The notes below the pieces were generated by a model. That model worked only from the letters and a program-made list of their open reading frames with translations. It was not told the DNA's origin and did no database searches. From Candidatus Nutricula glyptotermitis (GTDB lineage Bacteria; Actinomycetota; Actinomycetes; Actinomycetales; Bifidobacteriaceae): 43,952 nucleotides of DNA. Positions 34,073 to 43,258 of this stretch are shown in pieces (within the stretch, counting starts at the first letter, position 1; each line of letters starts with the position of its first letter). The DNA lies in contig JAISFQ010000119.1 of assembly GCA_031263495.1 (NCBI GenBank), positions 1-43,952 of the forward strand, in the 5' to 3' direction. A program made the position numbers and the translations under genes.

Positions 34073-34999
34073 ATGTCTGACTCGAACGATTTAATAGGGG
34101 AAGAGTGGCGCGACACTCCTCTTGGGGCAGAGATTGCCAGCAATATTGCGCGTGCGCGCAGGATTGACGATGCGACCTTTTGTTTGCCTGCCACAACGAG
34201 GGTGATTACATTTGCCAACCAAAAAGGTGGCGTTGGCAAGACAACGACCACTGTCAACATTGCCGTTGCGTTAGCGGTGAAAGGCGCAAAAGTTTTGGTA
34301 ATTGATTTAGATCCACAAGGCAACACTTCAACTGCACTTGATGTTGAGCACGCCGAAGGCACACCATCTATCTATGATGTTTTGATTGAAGGTGCACCAC
34401 TAGAAGATGTAATGGTAAAATCAGCAAAGATTGAAAGACTTTATTGTGTTCCTGCGACAATTGATTTAGCAGGTGCAGATGTTGAACTCGCGACTAAAAC
34501 GGACAGAGAGTATAAGTTGAAAACGGCATTTAATGATTACTTTATCGCCTTGCAAAAACGTGGCGAACGCAAATTTGATTACGTGTTTATTGATTGCCCA
34601 CCTTCGCTTGGTCTACTTGTGATAAATTCACTTGCAGCATCGCGTGAAGTAATAATCCCTATTCAGGCGGAGTATTATGCGCTTGAAGGGTTAGGACAAC
34701 TTATAAAGACGATTAACCTCGTGCACGACAATCTGAACGCATATCTTTCAATTTCTAAGATACTTATAACGATGTTTGATGCTCGAACTAACTTAAGTTC
34801 AGAGGTTGAAAGGGAAGTAAGGTCATATTTTGGCGATATTGTGATTAAAACCCGCATACCTAGGACTGTGAAAATTTCAGAAGCACCGAGTCATAGTGCG
34901 TCAATTATAGAATATGCACCGAGTTCAGTGGGTTCGATTGCATACTACGAAGCGGCGTATGAAATAGCACAGCAAAATAGGCGTAAGGAGCAATTTTGA
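34073..34999 (+). CDS. parA: Chromosome partitioning ATPase ParA (Soj)
   Basis: 308 residues. ParA is a deviant Walker ATPase that with ParB moves the replication origin region. KGGVGKTT (51-58) has the signature lysine, VLVIDLDPQGNTS the Mg2+-binding Asp, and DYVFIDCPPSLG the third motif. The first 40 residues are an extension typical of actinobacterial ParA. The gene starts with ATG 34073 behind a weak AAGGG site; parB follows after 28 nt. Confidence 0.95.
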   Translation: MSDSNDLIGEEWRDTPLGAEIASNIARARRIDDATFCLPATTRVITFANQKGGVGKTTTTVNIAVALAVKGAKVLVIDLDPQGNTSTALDVEHAEGTPSIYDVLIEGAPLEDVMVKSAKIERLYCVPATIDLAGADVELATKTDREYKLKTAFNDYFIALQKRGERKFDYVFIDCPPSLGLLVINSLAASREVIIPIQAEYYALEGLGQLIKTINLVHDNLNAYLSISKILITMFDARTNLSSEVEREVRSYFGDIVIKTRIPRTVKISEAPSHSASIIEYAPSSVGSIAYYEAAYEIAQQNRRKEQF

Positions 35000-35027
35000 T
35001 GGAAACAATGAAAGGAGGGCATAGCAT

Positions 35028-36200
35028 ATGGCAGGAAAAAAGCGTTCGTTAGGCAGAGGCTTAGGTGCTTTAATCCCAAATAAATTCAGGGAAAGCGCGG
35101 AAGATGCAGAGCCTAAAGAGGAAGAAAGTTCTGCAGGAGAAGCACAGACTGCAGAAAAAGCGGAGACCAAAGGTCAGAAAATAACGCAAGATTCGAAGCG
35201 AAAAGAGGATGTTGCAGACGATTCTGGTGACGCAGACATAAGTGACACTCAAGAAATAAAACTGGTTCGCAAAGAGCCGACGGATATTCTTTTTGGTTCG
35301 AGTTCAGATTACGCTTCTGATGACGAAATGGAAGTCGTTTCTGCATCTTACACAGTGAATTGGGCAGATAAGCCGGGATATTATGATGAAGTGGCGATTG
35401 AATCAATTGTACCAAACAAAAACCAACCGCGAACTATTTTTGACGAAGCCGATCTTCAAGAACTTTCGGAATCAATCACCGAAGTTGGCGTTTTGCAACC
35501 AATAATCGTGCGTGAAATCTTAGAAGAAGATGCTGTTGGTGACGAAAAATACGAAATTGTAATGGGTGAAAGGCGTTATCGCGCATCGAAACTCGCAGGG
35601 CTTGCCGAAGTTCCTGTGATTGTCAAACAAACAAGTGACGACAATATGTTGCGGGATGCTTTACTTGAAAACATTCATCGCGTTGACTTGAATCCGCTTG
35701 AAGAGGCGGCTGCATATCAGCAACTGTTGCAAGAATTTGACATTACACAGGACGAACTGTCATCAAAAATTGCAGTATCTAGGTCAACAATCGCAAATAC
35801 ATTACGACTACTTAAACTCCCCGCTTCCGTGCAGCAAAAAGTCGCGGCAAATGTTTTAACTGCAGGTCACGCGCGTGCTATATTGTCATTAAAAAACACA
35901 GAAAATGTGGAAAAGTTGGCAAACAAGATAGTGCGTGAAAATTTAAGCGTCAGGAATGCAGAGGAAGTTGCGGCAATAATGAATGCTGGAGGTGAGTTGA
36001 AAAAGGGCTCACATGCTGGTGCACGCAGGAAGTTGCCTGACATTAATGAAAAGACCGAACGCATAATTGAGAACATTATGGACACTCTGGACACTGAGGT
36101 CTTGATTCGACCCAAGAAAACTGGAGGTAGCATTTTGATTTCATATGCGGACGAGGAGGATTTAAAGCGAATCGGTGATGTGATTGCTGGTGAACTTTAA
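35028..36200 (+). CDS. parB: Chromosome partitioning protein ParB (Spo0J)
   Basis: 390 residues. It opens with the conserved KKRSLGRGLGALIP and has an acidic low-complexity linker (about 25-110), then the N-terminal CTPase/ParB domain (VPNKNQPRTIFDEADLQELSE cut short here, GERRYRASKLAG, ENIHRVDLNPLEEA) and the helix-turn-helix (SSKIAVSRSTIANTLRLLKLP); the C-terminus is a dimerisation part. GGAGG precedes the ATG. No canonical parS was seen in this window. Confidence 0.95.
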   Translation: MAGKKRSLGRGLGALIPNKFRESAEDAEPKEEESSAGEAQTAEKAETKGQKITQDSKRKEDVADDSGDADISDTQEIKLVRKEPTDILFGSSSDYASDDEMEVVSASYTVNWADKPGYYDEVAIESIVPNKNQPRTIFDEADLQELSESITEVGVLQPIIVREILEEDAVGDEKYEIVMGERRYRASKLAGLAEVPVIVKQTSDDNMLRDALLENIHRVDLNPLEEAAAYQQLLQEFDITQDELSSKIAVSRSTIANTLRLLKLPASVQQKVAANVLTAGHARAILSLKNTENVEKLANKIVRENLSVRNAEEVAAIMNAGGELKKGSHAGARRKLPDINEKTERIIENIMDTLDTEVLIRPKKTGGSILISYADEEDLKRIGDVIAGEL

Positions 36201-36254
36201 TTAGTGGGGATTCTGTGGTCAAAGATTGATGATAGAATTACAAAAAGGAGGAAG

Positions 36255-36812
36255 TTGGAAGTTAAAGATGTTGCGAATAACATAAGTGAGGTGCTGTTCA
36301 CAGAAGAGCAGTTGTATGCGCGACTGGATGAATTGGCAGCGGAGATTGATGCTGAGTATGAAGGTAAAGAACCACCCGTTCTGGTTGGAATTTTGCGTGG
36401 ATCCGTGCCAGTCACTTATGAATTGGCGAAGCGGTTAAAAACAAATGTGCGCTTTGATTGGGTCGCGATTTCGTCGTATCAAGATTCGATGACTTCGACT
36501 GGGAAGTTTTTGATTGAAAAAGATATAACGCTGAACTTACAAGGCAAAAACGTGATAGTGGTCGATGATATTTACGACACTGGCGACACATTGCTTTGGA
36601 TGAAAGGCAGGATTAAAGATGCTGGTGCCACAAATGTTGACCTATTTGCGTTGCTTGAAAAACCTGAGGTGCATAAGCACAGTTTTAAGCCAAAATATGT
36701 CGGATTTGAAGTGCCAAATAAGTTTGTCGTCGGTTTTGGACTCGATTTTCGTCAACAATATCGCCATTTGCGTGCAATTTGTGTCCTTTCGCCGCATGTT
36801 TATGAGCAGTAA
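36255..36812 (+). CDS. Hypoxanthine phosphoribosyltransferase, paralogue 1
   Basis: 185 residues from TTG 36255, which follows AGGAGG by 3 nt and lines up exactly with the start of paralogue 2; a GTG 17 codons upstream has no ribosome-binding site. The enzyme makes IMP/GMP from hypoxanthine/guanine and PRPP. LVGILRGS, WVAISSYQ, the PRPP loop VVDDIYDTGDT (102-112) and KPKYVGFEVPNKFVVGFGLD match HPRT. It lies 54 nt after parB, an unusual position. Looks active. Confidence 0.88.
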   Translation: MEVKDVANNISEVLFTEEQLYARLDELAAEIDAEYEGKEPPVLVGILRGSVPVTYELAKRLKTNVRFDWVAISSYQDSMTSTGKFLIEKDITLNLQGKNVIVVDDIYDTGDTLLWMKGRIKDAGATNVDLFALLEKPEVHKHSFKPKYVGFEVPNKFVVGFGLDFRQQYRHLRAICVLSPHVYEQ

Positions 36813-36833
36813 GCCACGTTAGTTGAGGTAAAA

Positions 36834-37382
36834 ATGAAGATTAAAGACATCGAGGACATTGTCAGCGAGGTGCTGTTTACAGAAGACCAGCTGTATGAGC
36901 GACTGGATGAATTGGCGGCGCAGATTGATGCGGAGTACGAAGGAAAAGAACCGCCTGTTTTGCTGGGAGTTTTGCGTGGCGCGGCTCCGACTGTTCATGA
37001 ACTTTCAAAACGACTGAAAACGAAAGTGCTATTTGATTGGATTGCGATTTCGTCATATCAAAACGCAACTCGCCCAACTGGTGACTTTTTGGTTGAAAAG
37101 AGCTTGACGCTTGACGTTTCAGGCAGAGAAGTAATCGTGATTGATGAGATTTTTGACACTGGCAACACGTTTGCTTGGATACAAGACAGGCTGAAAGATT
37201 CTAGTGCTACAAAAATTGAGTTTTTTGCGTTACTCGAGAAAAAAGAACGTCATTTGCACGACATTAAGCCAAAATATATCGGTTTCCAAGTTCCAGACAA
37301 GTTTGTCACAGGTTTTGGACTCGATTATTATCAACAATACCGTAATTTGATGGGCATTGTTATTCTTAAAGTCAATGCGTAA
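36834..37382 (+). CDS. Hypoxanthine phosphoribosyltransferase, paralogue 2
   Basis: 182 residues, collinear with paralogue 1 without gaps over the first 120 residues. The 5' parts are most alike, so a tandem duplication followed by divergence is likely. The PRPP loop reads VIDEIFDTGNT (102-112): Asp-Asp has become Asp-Glu and DTGDT has become DTGNT, whereas ISSYQ and the KPKYIGFQVPDKFVTGFGLD part are kept. It could be an HPRT with altered substrate preference or a non-catalytic partner. GAGG lies 6 nt before the ATG. Confidence 0.85.
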   Translation: MKIKDIEDIVSEVLFTEDQLYERLDELAAQIDAEYEGKEPPVLLGVLRGAAPTVHELSKRLKTKVLFDWIAISSYQNATRPTGDFLVEKSLTLDVSGREVIVIDEIFDTGNTFAWIQDRLKDSSATKIEFFALLEKKERHLHDIKPKYIGFQVPDKFVTGFGLDYYQQYRNLMGIVILKVNA

Positions 37383-37403
37383 CGAGCTGAAGGGGAGGAA
37401 GAC

Positions 37404-38078
37404 ACGCCAATTAATCACGTAATATATTCTAGCGACAGTGCAGTTTTGGATGCACGCGAAACAAATGAAACTATTAACACTGCCGACACCAAAAACGCAG
37501 TTGATACTCCACTTTTTGTTCTGTTGCACGGTTTCGCATCCAACGAACGCGATTTGCCGATGCTTATGGATTTTATCGCTCCTTGCGCACCATGGGTTTC
37601 GCTGCGTGCACCAATGAATTTGGGATTCAATGCACATGCGTGGATTCCGCTTGACGAATGGCAAAATGACACGCTTATCGCTGTTGCGCGTGCGGATTTA
37701 CTCACGTGGATTAAAGATAATGTGCCTGAAACGCGTAAAATCATCCCGTTTGGCTTTTCGCAAGGCGCACTGATGGCTTCTGAAGTTTTGCGTTCTATTC
37801 CTGAGCGTTGCGCTGCTGGTTTAGTGCTTTCTGGTTTCATAAACCCTGTTCCACACATTGCCGACTCGTCTCTCGCAGACTCCAATGTTCCTGTTTTTGT
37901 GGCTTATGGCGAGGATGATGACATCGTTCCACCTGCTTTTCTGACTCAAGCCACTGAATGGTTTGCTTCAAATTCCAACGCGACTATTAAAACCTATGCA
38001 AACACTCCACATAGTATCGCGATTGAAGAACTGGAAGATATTAAAGCATGGATTAGCGCAATCGTCGAAGGACAGTAA
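37404..38078 (+). CDS. Carboxylesterase/phospholipase family protein
   Basis: An alpha/beta hydrolase with LLHGFASNERDL, nucleophile Ser in GFSQGAL, acid in YGEDDDIVPP and His in TPHSIAIEEL, complete for the phospholipase/carboxylesterase (Pfam Abhydrolase_2) family. Start: TTG 37446 gives 210 residues but has no ribosome-binding site. GGGGAGG lies 5 nt before ACG 37404, which reads on as TPINHVIYSSDSAV and looks like a mutated ATG; ATT 37410 is another option. I give the longer form as a candidate. Last gene of the parAB-HPRT run. Confidence 0.8.
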   Translation, partial: TPINHVIYSSDSAVLDARETNETINTADTKNAVDTPLFVLLHGFASNERDLPMLMDFIAPCAPWVSLRAPMNLGFNAHAWIPLDEWQNDTLIAVARADLLTWIKDNVPETRKIIPFGFSQGALMASEVLRSIPERCAAGLVLSGFINPVPHIADSSLADSNVPVFVAYGEDDDIVPPAFLTQATEWFASNSNATIKTYANTPHSIAIEELEDIKAWISAIVEGQ

Positions 38079-38079
38079 A

Positions 38080-39035
38080 AAAGTCCGCTAAGGGCATTCG
38101 CGTTGCGGGTACTTTGATGGCACTGCGTTTGAATCGGAGTTCGGCTTACGCCTCACACAAGTTTTAAGATTCCGCATCACGCTACACTTCGTTCCGCGGT
38201 GCGGAATTCAGAAATGAAGTACTGCGTGGCATTAAGAGTACTGCTTGTCATCTAGGTAGCGCACGTAGTGCGCGACACGGGATCTGCCTTCTTAGTATGT
38301 AACGCACTTTCTCGCTAATCACAGATCCCGCATCGCTTCGCTCGCGGGATGACAAAGGTAAAGTCTTGCAAGATGATAAGGTGTCTCTTGTTAAGTACAA
38401 AACGGAGTTCGCTATCGCTCACACTCTTACCCCGCAACTTTCAAAACAACTTCGCATGCGCTCGTTCTTTTGAAAGTTGCGCTTAGGCTTGGCTTGCCGT
38501 AGGCAAGCCAAGCCACTCTGCTGCAGAGTAACTCTTTTACAGCTAAGTTACTTCACAGCAGAGGCTTGGATTTTTCATGTTGAAAAATCCAAGCAATGCG
38601 CAACCCCAGCGGGCGCGTAGCGCACGCTGACGCAGCGCTATCAAAGTATGAATGAAATGAATTCCGATTCCCGCGAGCGGAGCGAGCAATAAAAATGTGA
38701 GGCGTAAGCCGAACTCCGAATCAAACGCGCTCAGTGAAACGCAGCGCTATCAAAGTATGAATGAAATGAATTCCGATTCTCTTGTCATCCCGTAGCGCCG
38801 TAGTGCGCGACACGGGATCTGCATTGCCAAGAGGTACTTCGAACCCCGCACAACTCTACCTCAGAACCCCGCACTCCGATGCGGGGTCTTGAAACGGAGG
38901 AAAATGCGATTGAGCATTTGACCCTCGCGAATGAGCGTTCGAGACTATTGCGCAGCAATACAATTAAAGGAGTTCGCTTACGCTCACACATCAATTAAGA
39001 TTCCGCATCTACGTGCGGAATTCAGAGTGGTGGAG
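38080..39035 (-). repeat. Hairpin-chain repeat, copy D (inverted) with extra palindromes
   Basis: Stem 1 at 38565-38577 with 38581-38593, stem 2 GGCTTGGCTTGCC (38486-38498) with 38502-38514, stem 3 around 38440-38482, flanked by further CCGCA/TGCGG and ATCCCG/CGGGAT units. The whole block is the reverse complement of the other copies. No gene is visible in the 1,050-bp gap. Confidence 0.85.
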
Positions 39036-39135
39036 TATTAGCAAGAGGCACCTTGTCACGATCGCTCGTTGAGAACAGCAGGGGTGTAGCTCCCGTGCGG
39101 ATGATAAGTTATATGAATACGCAGGAGTGGAGAGG

Positions 39136-40167
39136 TTAAGCGTTGAAGTTGCGAATCGCTTCCCCAACCCCCATTTCCAGCCCATACTCTGCGTTCCACC
39201 CGAGCGCATTAATTTTCGCGGTGTCGAGTAAAAGTGAGCCGTAAGCAGGTTGTGGCGCGGAAGTGTCGTAATCGAATAATAACTTTACACCAGCAACTTT
39301 GGCGCAAGTTTCGGCAAATTTACGCATGGAAACTTCGGCGTTTTCGTCCGCGATGTTGTATGCTTCGCCAGATGTGCCATGTTTAAGGAGTGTGAGCAGG
39401 GCATTTGCGCAATCTTTGACGTAGACGTACGAGCGAACGCGTGCGCCATCACTTTTTAGCACAATATCTTTGCCCCTGCTTGCAAGACGCAGGAATTCGG
39501 CGTCTGCGCGAGTATTTTTGGAGTCGGTTGCGCCATAAACTACTGCTGGACGCGCAATTATGCTCTCAACTCCATATTCTGCGAGATACGATTTGCAAAG
39601 CGTTTCGGCTGCGCGTTTGGACTCGGGGTACGATGAACGCGCATTGTTTGGGTCAAGCGGTGCGTAATCTGTTTCGGTAAACCTGCGCGTACCGTCTCTG
39701 AACTGGTCAGACAGGCGCGAATCGCCGTAGATTTCGGAACTCGAAAGGTAAAGCATGCGCGCTTTGTAATGTTTCGCAAGTTCGAGAAGGGCAAGTGTGC
39801 CGATATAATTTGCATTCATCACCTCGACTGGCTGCTCAGCATACGCTTTTGGGTGCGCGTCCGTCGCCGAATGGACTATATAATCAAGCCCTTTTGGTGC
39901 GCCAAACCCAACAAACCGACGCACTGCATTTACGAAAGTTGGCGCAGTTATGTCCAAAACCACGATGTTGAAGCACGGATGAGCGGAATACTTTTCGAAA
40001 AGTTTCTGTGCCTTTTTCTCGTTGCGAAATGACGCGAAAACCGCCGTGTTATAATCATATTTCGCGTTCAATTCCATTATCGTGTGCACAAGGCAAGAGC
40101 CGATAAGCCCAGTTGAACCAGTTACTAACACTGCCTTATTGCGCAAAAACTCATAATCAACTGCCAT
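39136..40167 (-). CDS. NAD-dependent epimerase/dehydratase (extended SDR)
   Basis: 343 residues. NAD-binding VLVTGSTGLIG (13-23), LSSSEIYGD with the catalytic Ser near 143, and Tyr180/Lys184 in YPESK complete the extended SDR site. Substrate would be a nucleotide-linked sugar or polyol derivative. Its ATG overlaps the stop of the preceding gene (TAATG), and it closes the four-gene operon. Given the CDP-polyol-type neighbours, a role in making a modified CDP-linked sugar is likely but not proven. Confidence 0.88.
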   Translation of the reverse strand: MAVDYEFLRNKAVLVTGSTGLIGSCLVHTIMELNAKYDYNTAVFASFRNEKKAQKLFEKYSAHPCFNIVVLDITAPTFVNAVRRFVGFGAPKGLDYIVHSATDAHPKAYAEQPVEVMNANYIGTLALLELAKHYKARMLYLSSSEIYGDSRLSDQFRDGTRRFTETDYAPLDPNNARSSYPESKRAAETLCKSYLAEYGVESIIARPAVVYGATDSKNTRADAEFLRLASRGKDIVLKSDGARVRSYVYVKDCANALLTLLKHGTSGEAYNIADENAEVSMRKFAETCAKVAGVKLLFDYDTSAPQPAYGSLLLDTAKINALGWNAEYGLEMGVGEAIRNFNA

Positions 40168-40901
40168 TATTCCCCCACTTTTTCGCCACCATTGCCTACA
40201 TTGCCAGTCGCACCATTGCCGATCGCCTCCAGAAACTCGTCAATAAGTGCGCTTGCGTCACTAGGGTTACCGTTAAAAATAGCAGAAGTGCCTGCGACGA
40301 ACATATTTGCGCCAAGAGCACGCATTTTGCACGCATTTTCAGGGCTCATATTGCCATCAACTTCGACAATAAAACCGTTTTCAAGCGTTTCTGCGTCGTG
40401 AAATTGTGAGATTGCCGAATACAACTGCTTCATTTTATCAAACGCGTTCGGAATAATCTTATTGCCTGCAAAACCGACCTGCACCGCCATCATCATCACG
40501 CCATCCACGCGGTCAATGTACGGTAACACCACGTCAACAGGCTGTTCTGTCGAAAGCGCGAGAATCGGTTTGGCGTCAAGCGAACGAATATAATCAATCA
40601 CGCCTTTCACATTTTTGGACGCTTGCGGATGAAACGACACCAAATCGCCTGCTCGGATGTCGAACCAGTTGAGCCTGTATTCCGGATTGTAGACCATGAA
40701 ATGAAAATCGAACGGAACGCCACCCGCAAGTTCACGCATCTCGCGCACCTGATCGACCCCAAACGTCAAATTCTCGGCAAAGTGCGCGTCCATTATGTCA
40801 ATATGCAGGTAATCTACGCCTTTTGACTTGAACACGTCCAAATATTTCGGCAAGTTCAACATCGAACTGCACATCAGCGACGGCGATATTTTTGCACCCA
40901 T
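40167..40901 (-). CDS. Ribulose-phosphate 3-epimerase family protein
   Basis: 244 residues from ATG 40901; the longer ORF start would overlap the preceding gene. TIM-barrel enzyme with HIDIMDAHFAENLTFG (metal ligands and catalytic Asp), DFHFMV, FHPQA and VDGNM. The usual MDGHFVPN is MDAHFAEN, and the MVENPD-type loop is MVYNPEY, so it may act on a pentulose phosphate other than ribulose-5-phosphate. In this surface-polymer operon it could feed the cytidylyltransferase. Confidence 0.86.
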   Translation of the reverse strand: MGAKISPSLMCSSMLNLPKYLDVFKSKGVDYLHIDIMDAHFAENLTFGVDQVREMRELAGGVPFDFHFMVYNPEYRLNWFDIRAGDLVSFHPQASKNVKGVIDYIRSLDAKPILALSTEQPVDVVLPYIDRVDGVMMMAVQVGFAGNKIIPNAFDKMKQLYSAISQFHDAETLENGFIVEVDGNMSPENACKMRALGANMFVAGTSAIFNGNPSDASALIDEFLEAIGNGATGNVGNGGEKVGE

Positions 40902-40902
40902 A

Positions 40903-41739
40903 CTATTTTCCCTCACTTTCTGCACCTACTGCCTCATTTGCGCCACCGTTTTCCAGCGACTGCAATATTCCATCCGCAACAGCCAAGTCAGAATCCGTAG
41001 TTATTTTCATGTTCGACGAGTCAGACTTAGCGATTGCGACTTTTAATCCTGCTCGCATGCTTAAATGTACAGTTCCTGTAAGCGTTTCTTTTTCGTCCGC
41101 GGTCAAAGATTGCAAAGTTTTTATGAACTCAGGCAGGCGCACTGCGTCGGGAGTTTGCGCGTGAAATAGTGCGGATCTAAGCGGTATCGATTCGACGGTT
41201 TCGCCATTTTCGCTGTACACCATAGTGTCATAAGCAGGCACTCCTGTAATCGAAGCACCGAATTTACGCGCGTTTTCTATGCATTCCGCGACCACTGACT
41301 TTTTCACAAATGGGCGCACTGCGTCGTGGATTAATATTACACTGTCACTATGAATGTGCTCGTTTGTTGCGGTAATATAGCCTACTGCGTTGTAAATGGA
41401 GTCGATTCGCTCTCCGCCACCATCCACTGTCGCGATTTTATCAGTAACTACTTCGAATTTCGCCAGTAGTTCTACAAAAAACTCACGGTACGCAGGGTTA
41501 ATAGCGACTATTATCTCGTCTACGTCAAACGTCAGTGCACCGCGAATCGTGCGAATAATAATCGGCACACCGCTGAGCTCAATAAACTGTTTTGGTAACT
41601 TCGCAGTCTTCAATCTAGTACCACTGCCACCTGCTAAAATGCAGAAATACGACTTCGCACTGTTACTGGCATTGGTATTTGCACTCACATGTGCACTTTC
41701 GCCATATTTCGCGTTACTCATTTTCTCAACTTCTGTCAT
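40903..41739 (-). CDS. IspD/TarI-type cytidylyltransferase
   Basis: 278 residues. CTP-binding ILAGGSGTRLKTAKLPKQF (34-52), GGGERIDSIYNAV, LIHDAVRPFV and the C-terminal MKITTDSDLAVAD. These fit both IspD (isoprenoid pathway) and ribitol-5-phosphate cytidylyltransferase (TarI). Because it lies with a pentulose-phosphate epimerase, an SDR and a pyruvyl transferase, a polyol-phosphate substrate is more likely. A 30-residue low-complexity N-terminal extension is unusual. AGGTG lies 4 nt before the ATG. Confidence 0.84.
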   Translation of the reverse strand: MTEVEKMSNAKYGESAHVSANTNASNSAKSYFCILAGGSGTRLKTAKLPKQFIELSGVPIIIRTIRGALTFDVDEIIVAINPAYREFFVELLAKFEVVTDKIATVDGGGERIDSIYNAVGYITATNEHIHSDSVILIHDAVRPFVKKSVVAECIENARKFGASITGVPAYDTMVYSENGETVESIPLRSALFHAQTPDAVRLPEFIKTLQSLTADEKETLTGTVHLSMRAGLKVAIAKSDSSNMKITTDSDLAVADGILQSLENGGANEAVGAESEGK

Positions 41740-41751
41740 ATTGCACCTGTT

Positions 41752-43206
41752 TTACCTATCAGCACCACTAAATCTACGCAAACGGCGCACGATTTTGTCA
41801 ATCACGCGGTCGTTCATTCTGCGTTCAAGTTCTGAAATGCGCTGTTCAGCCATTTCAGCACGCGTTTTCCAAAGCATATCGGGCGCAGGATAATTGCCGA
41901 CGCCACCATCCCATTCGTTCATATACGTCGCTTCACGGCGCAAAGTGTCGGTTTTTCTGCCTTGCCACAACCACCGTAAGCGATTGATAAGTGCTTCGTC
42001 ATCTGCACTTTCATTGCGCAATGGGACGATAGGTTTCGCGAACAAAGGAAACACTTCCGCCATTTTCGCTTCAAACTCTGGGTTATCGATACTGAACTGT
42101 AAGCCCTGTTTCTGCAAAAACGCACTGTAATTGGCTATGTTGAGCGCTATATTGTCATTAAGTTCAGTAAAATCGAGCGAATCGTAGAGTTCTTGGAGAT
42201 TTAACTTGTCCACATCTAGGTCTTTATAGAGCATATAGGGCATTTTGTGGTAGCGTGCAAGTTCAAGCGCACGCATGTCCCACGCGATATTGCAAGCAGG
42301 AGTTCCGCCCAAAACACTCGCAATACAGCCATGAAATCTGGGTCCAAATATGAAATCAAAGTTACGCATTTCGGCAATCCACCTGCGCGAATCGACGTAC
42401 ATTCGCATTCGTCGCTCTTTGTAAAGTGGATGATGAATGCTCGTCGGATGATTCCAGTCAGGCATGCCAAATTCCGCACCCCAAAGCAACAACGCGAGGT
42501 CAGTCGTATCTTGCATAATGTACTGCGAATTGGGACAAACAGAGGACATTTTGTCCTGAAATCGTACCATTTTGCCTGTGCCCAAATTGCTAGGATGCAG
42601 GCTGAAACCCAATTTTTCGACAGTTTTTGCACGTTTTACGACTTTCAACTGGGGAAACGTAGTCATTGATGGACAGCCTATGACCGTAATCTGTTCGGAA
42701 TCGAAGCCGAGCCACATAAGATAATCGCGAGTTATTTCGCCACGCACACCGACCGCAGGCGAATGCGCAAGTACAGCCGTGACAAGGCGTTTTGCGTTCC
42801 TATTGACCTCGTCAGGCACATCTGCAAACGTCTCATTAAGCCTACACTTCACGCTCACAGACAATAAAGTTACAGGTATTTTCAACTTTTCGACCAGTTC
42901 AGCAAGCAAATCGAGCCGATCCATGAACCCAGGCTTGAACGAATCGGAAAGCGGTATTACGAAGTGGTCGAATTCGCTGTTTATGCGCTCAGCCATCGCG
43001 TTTTTGTCGTTGTAACCCTGCGTCAACAGGAAATCAGGCGTAACTTCCTGCTCATCAGCGATGCTAAGGTGCTTGAATGCGGCATCGAAATACAGCAGAT
43101 TGCCAGTATTTGACGCAAAAGTCGTGTATTCGCGCGCACCCAAACTCTGTTCAGGCGTAATCGGCACAAGCGGGCTTTTTCCAGCACGCATAAGTATCTT
43201 TTTCAC
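41752..43206 (-). CDS. Polysaccharide pyruvyl transferase family protein
   Basis: 484 residues. The family core is visible as TVIGCPSMTTFPQL, MRNFDFIFGPRFHGCIASVLGG and TPACNIAWDMRALELARYHKMP (split here), typical of enzymes that add pyruvate ketals to exopolysaccharides or wall polymers using phosphoenolpyruvate. The last 60 residues are charged and helical (AEMAEQRISELERRMND), possibly a coiled coil. Start is GTG 43206: TATAAT (43214-43219) lies 7 nt before it and there is no ribosome-binding site, so it is leaderless. First gene of the operon. Confidence 0.85.
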   Translation of the reverse strand: MKKILMRAGKSPLVPITPEQSLGAREYTTFASNTGNLLYFDAAFKHLSIADEQEVTPDFLLTQGYNDKNAMAERINSEFDHFVIPLSDSFKPGFMDRLDLLAELVEKLKIPVTLLSVSVKCRLNETFADVPDEVNRNAKRLVTAVLAHSPAVGVRGEITRDYLMWLGFDSEQITVIGCPSMTTFPQLKVVKRAKTVEKLGFSLHPSNLGTGKMVRFQDKMSSVCPNSQYIMQDTTDLALLLWGAEFGMPDWNHPTSIHHPLYKERRMRMYVDSRRWIAEMRNFDFIFGPRFHGCIASVLGGTPACNIAWDMRALELARYHKMPYMLYKDLDVDKLNLQELYDSLDFTELNDNIALNIANYSAFLQKQGLQFSIDNPEFEAKMAEVFPLFAKPIVPLRNESADDEALINRLRWLWQGRKTDTLRREATYMNEWDGGVGNYPAPDMLWKTRAEMAEQRISELERRMNDRVIDKIVRRLRRFSGADR

Positions 43207-43213
43207 ATTATAT

Positions 43214-43256
43214 ATTATACACCTTAATTAATGAGTAATGAGTAAGGAATAATGAA
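43214..43256 (-). promoter_or_regulatory. -10 box and heptad array before the pyruvyl transferase operon
   Basis: TATAAT at 43214-43219, then GAGTAAT-type heptads at 43230-43256 covering the -35 position, as at the aminotransferase promoter. Confidence 0.5.
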
Positions 43257-43258
43257 TA

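Noticed and set aside
34000-36255. Canonical parS near parA-parB
   Set aside because: No TGTTTCACGTGAAACA-like site was seen; TTTCAC and GTGAAA pieces in the repeats (for example 12330, 32775, 43306) are not the palindrome.
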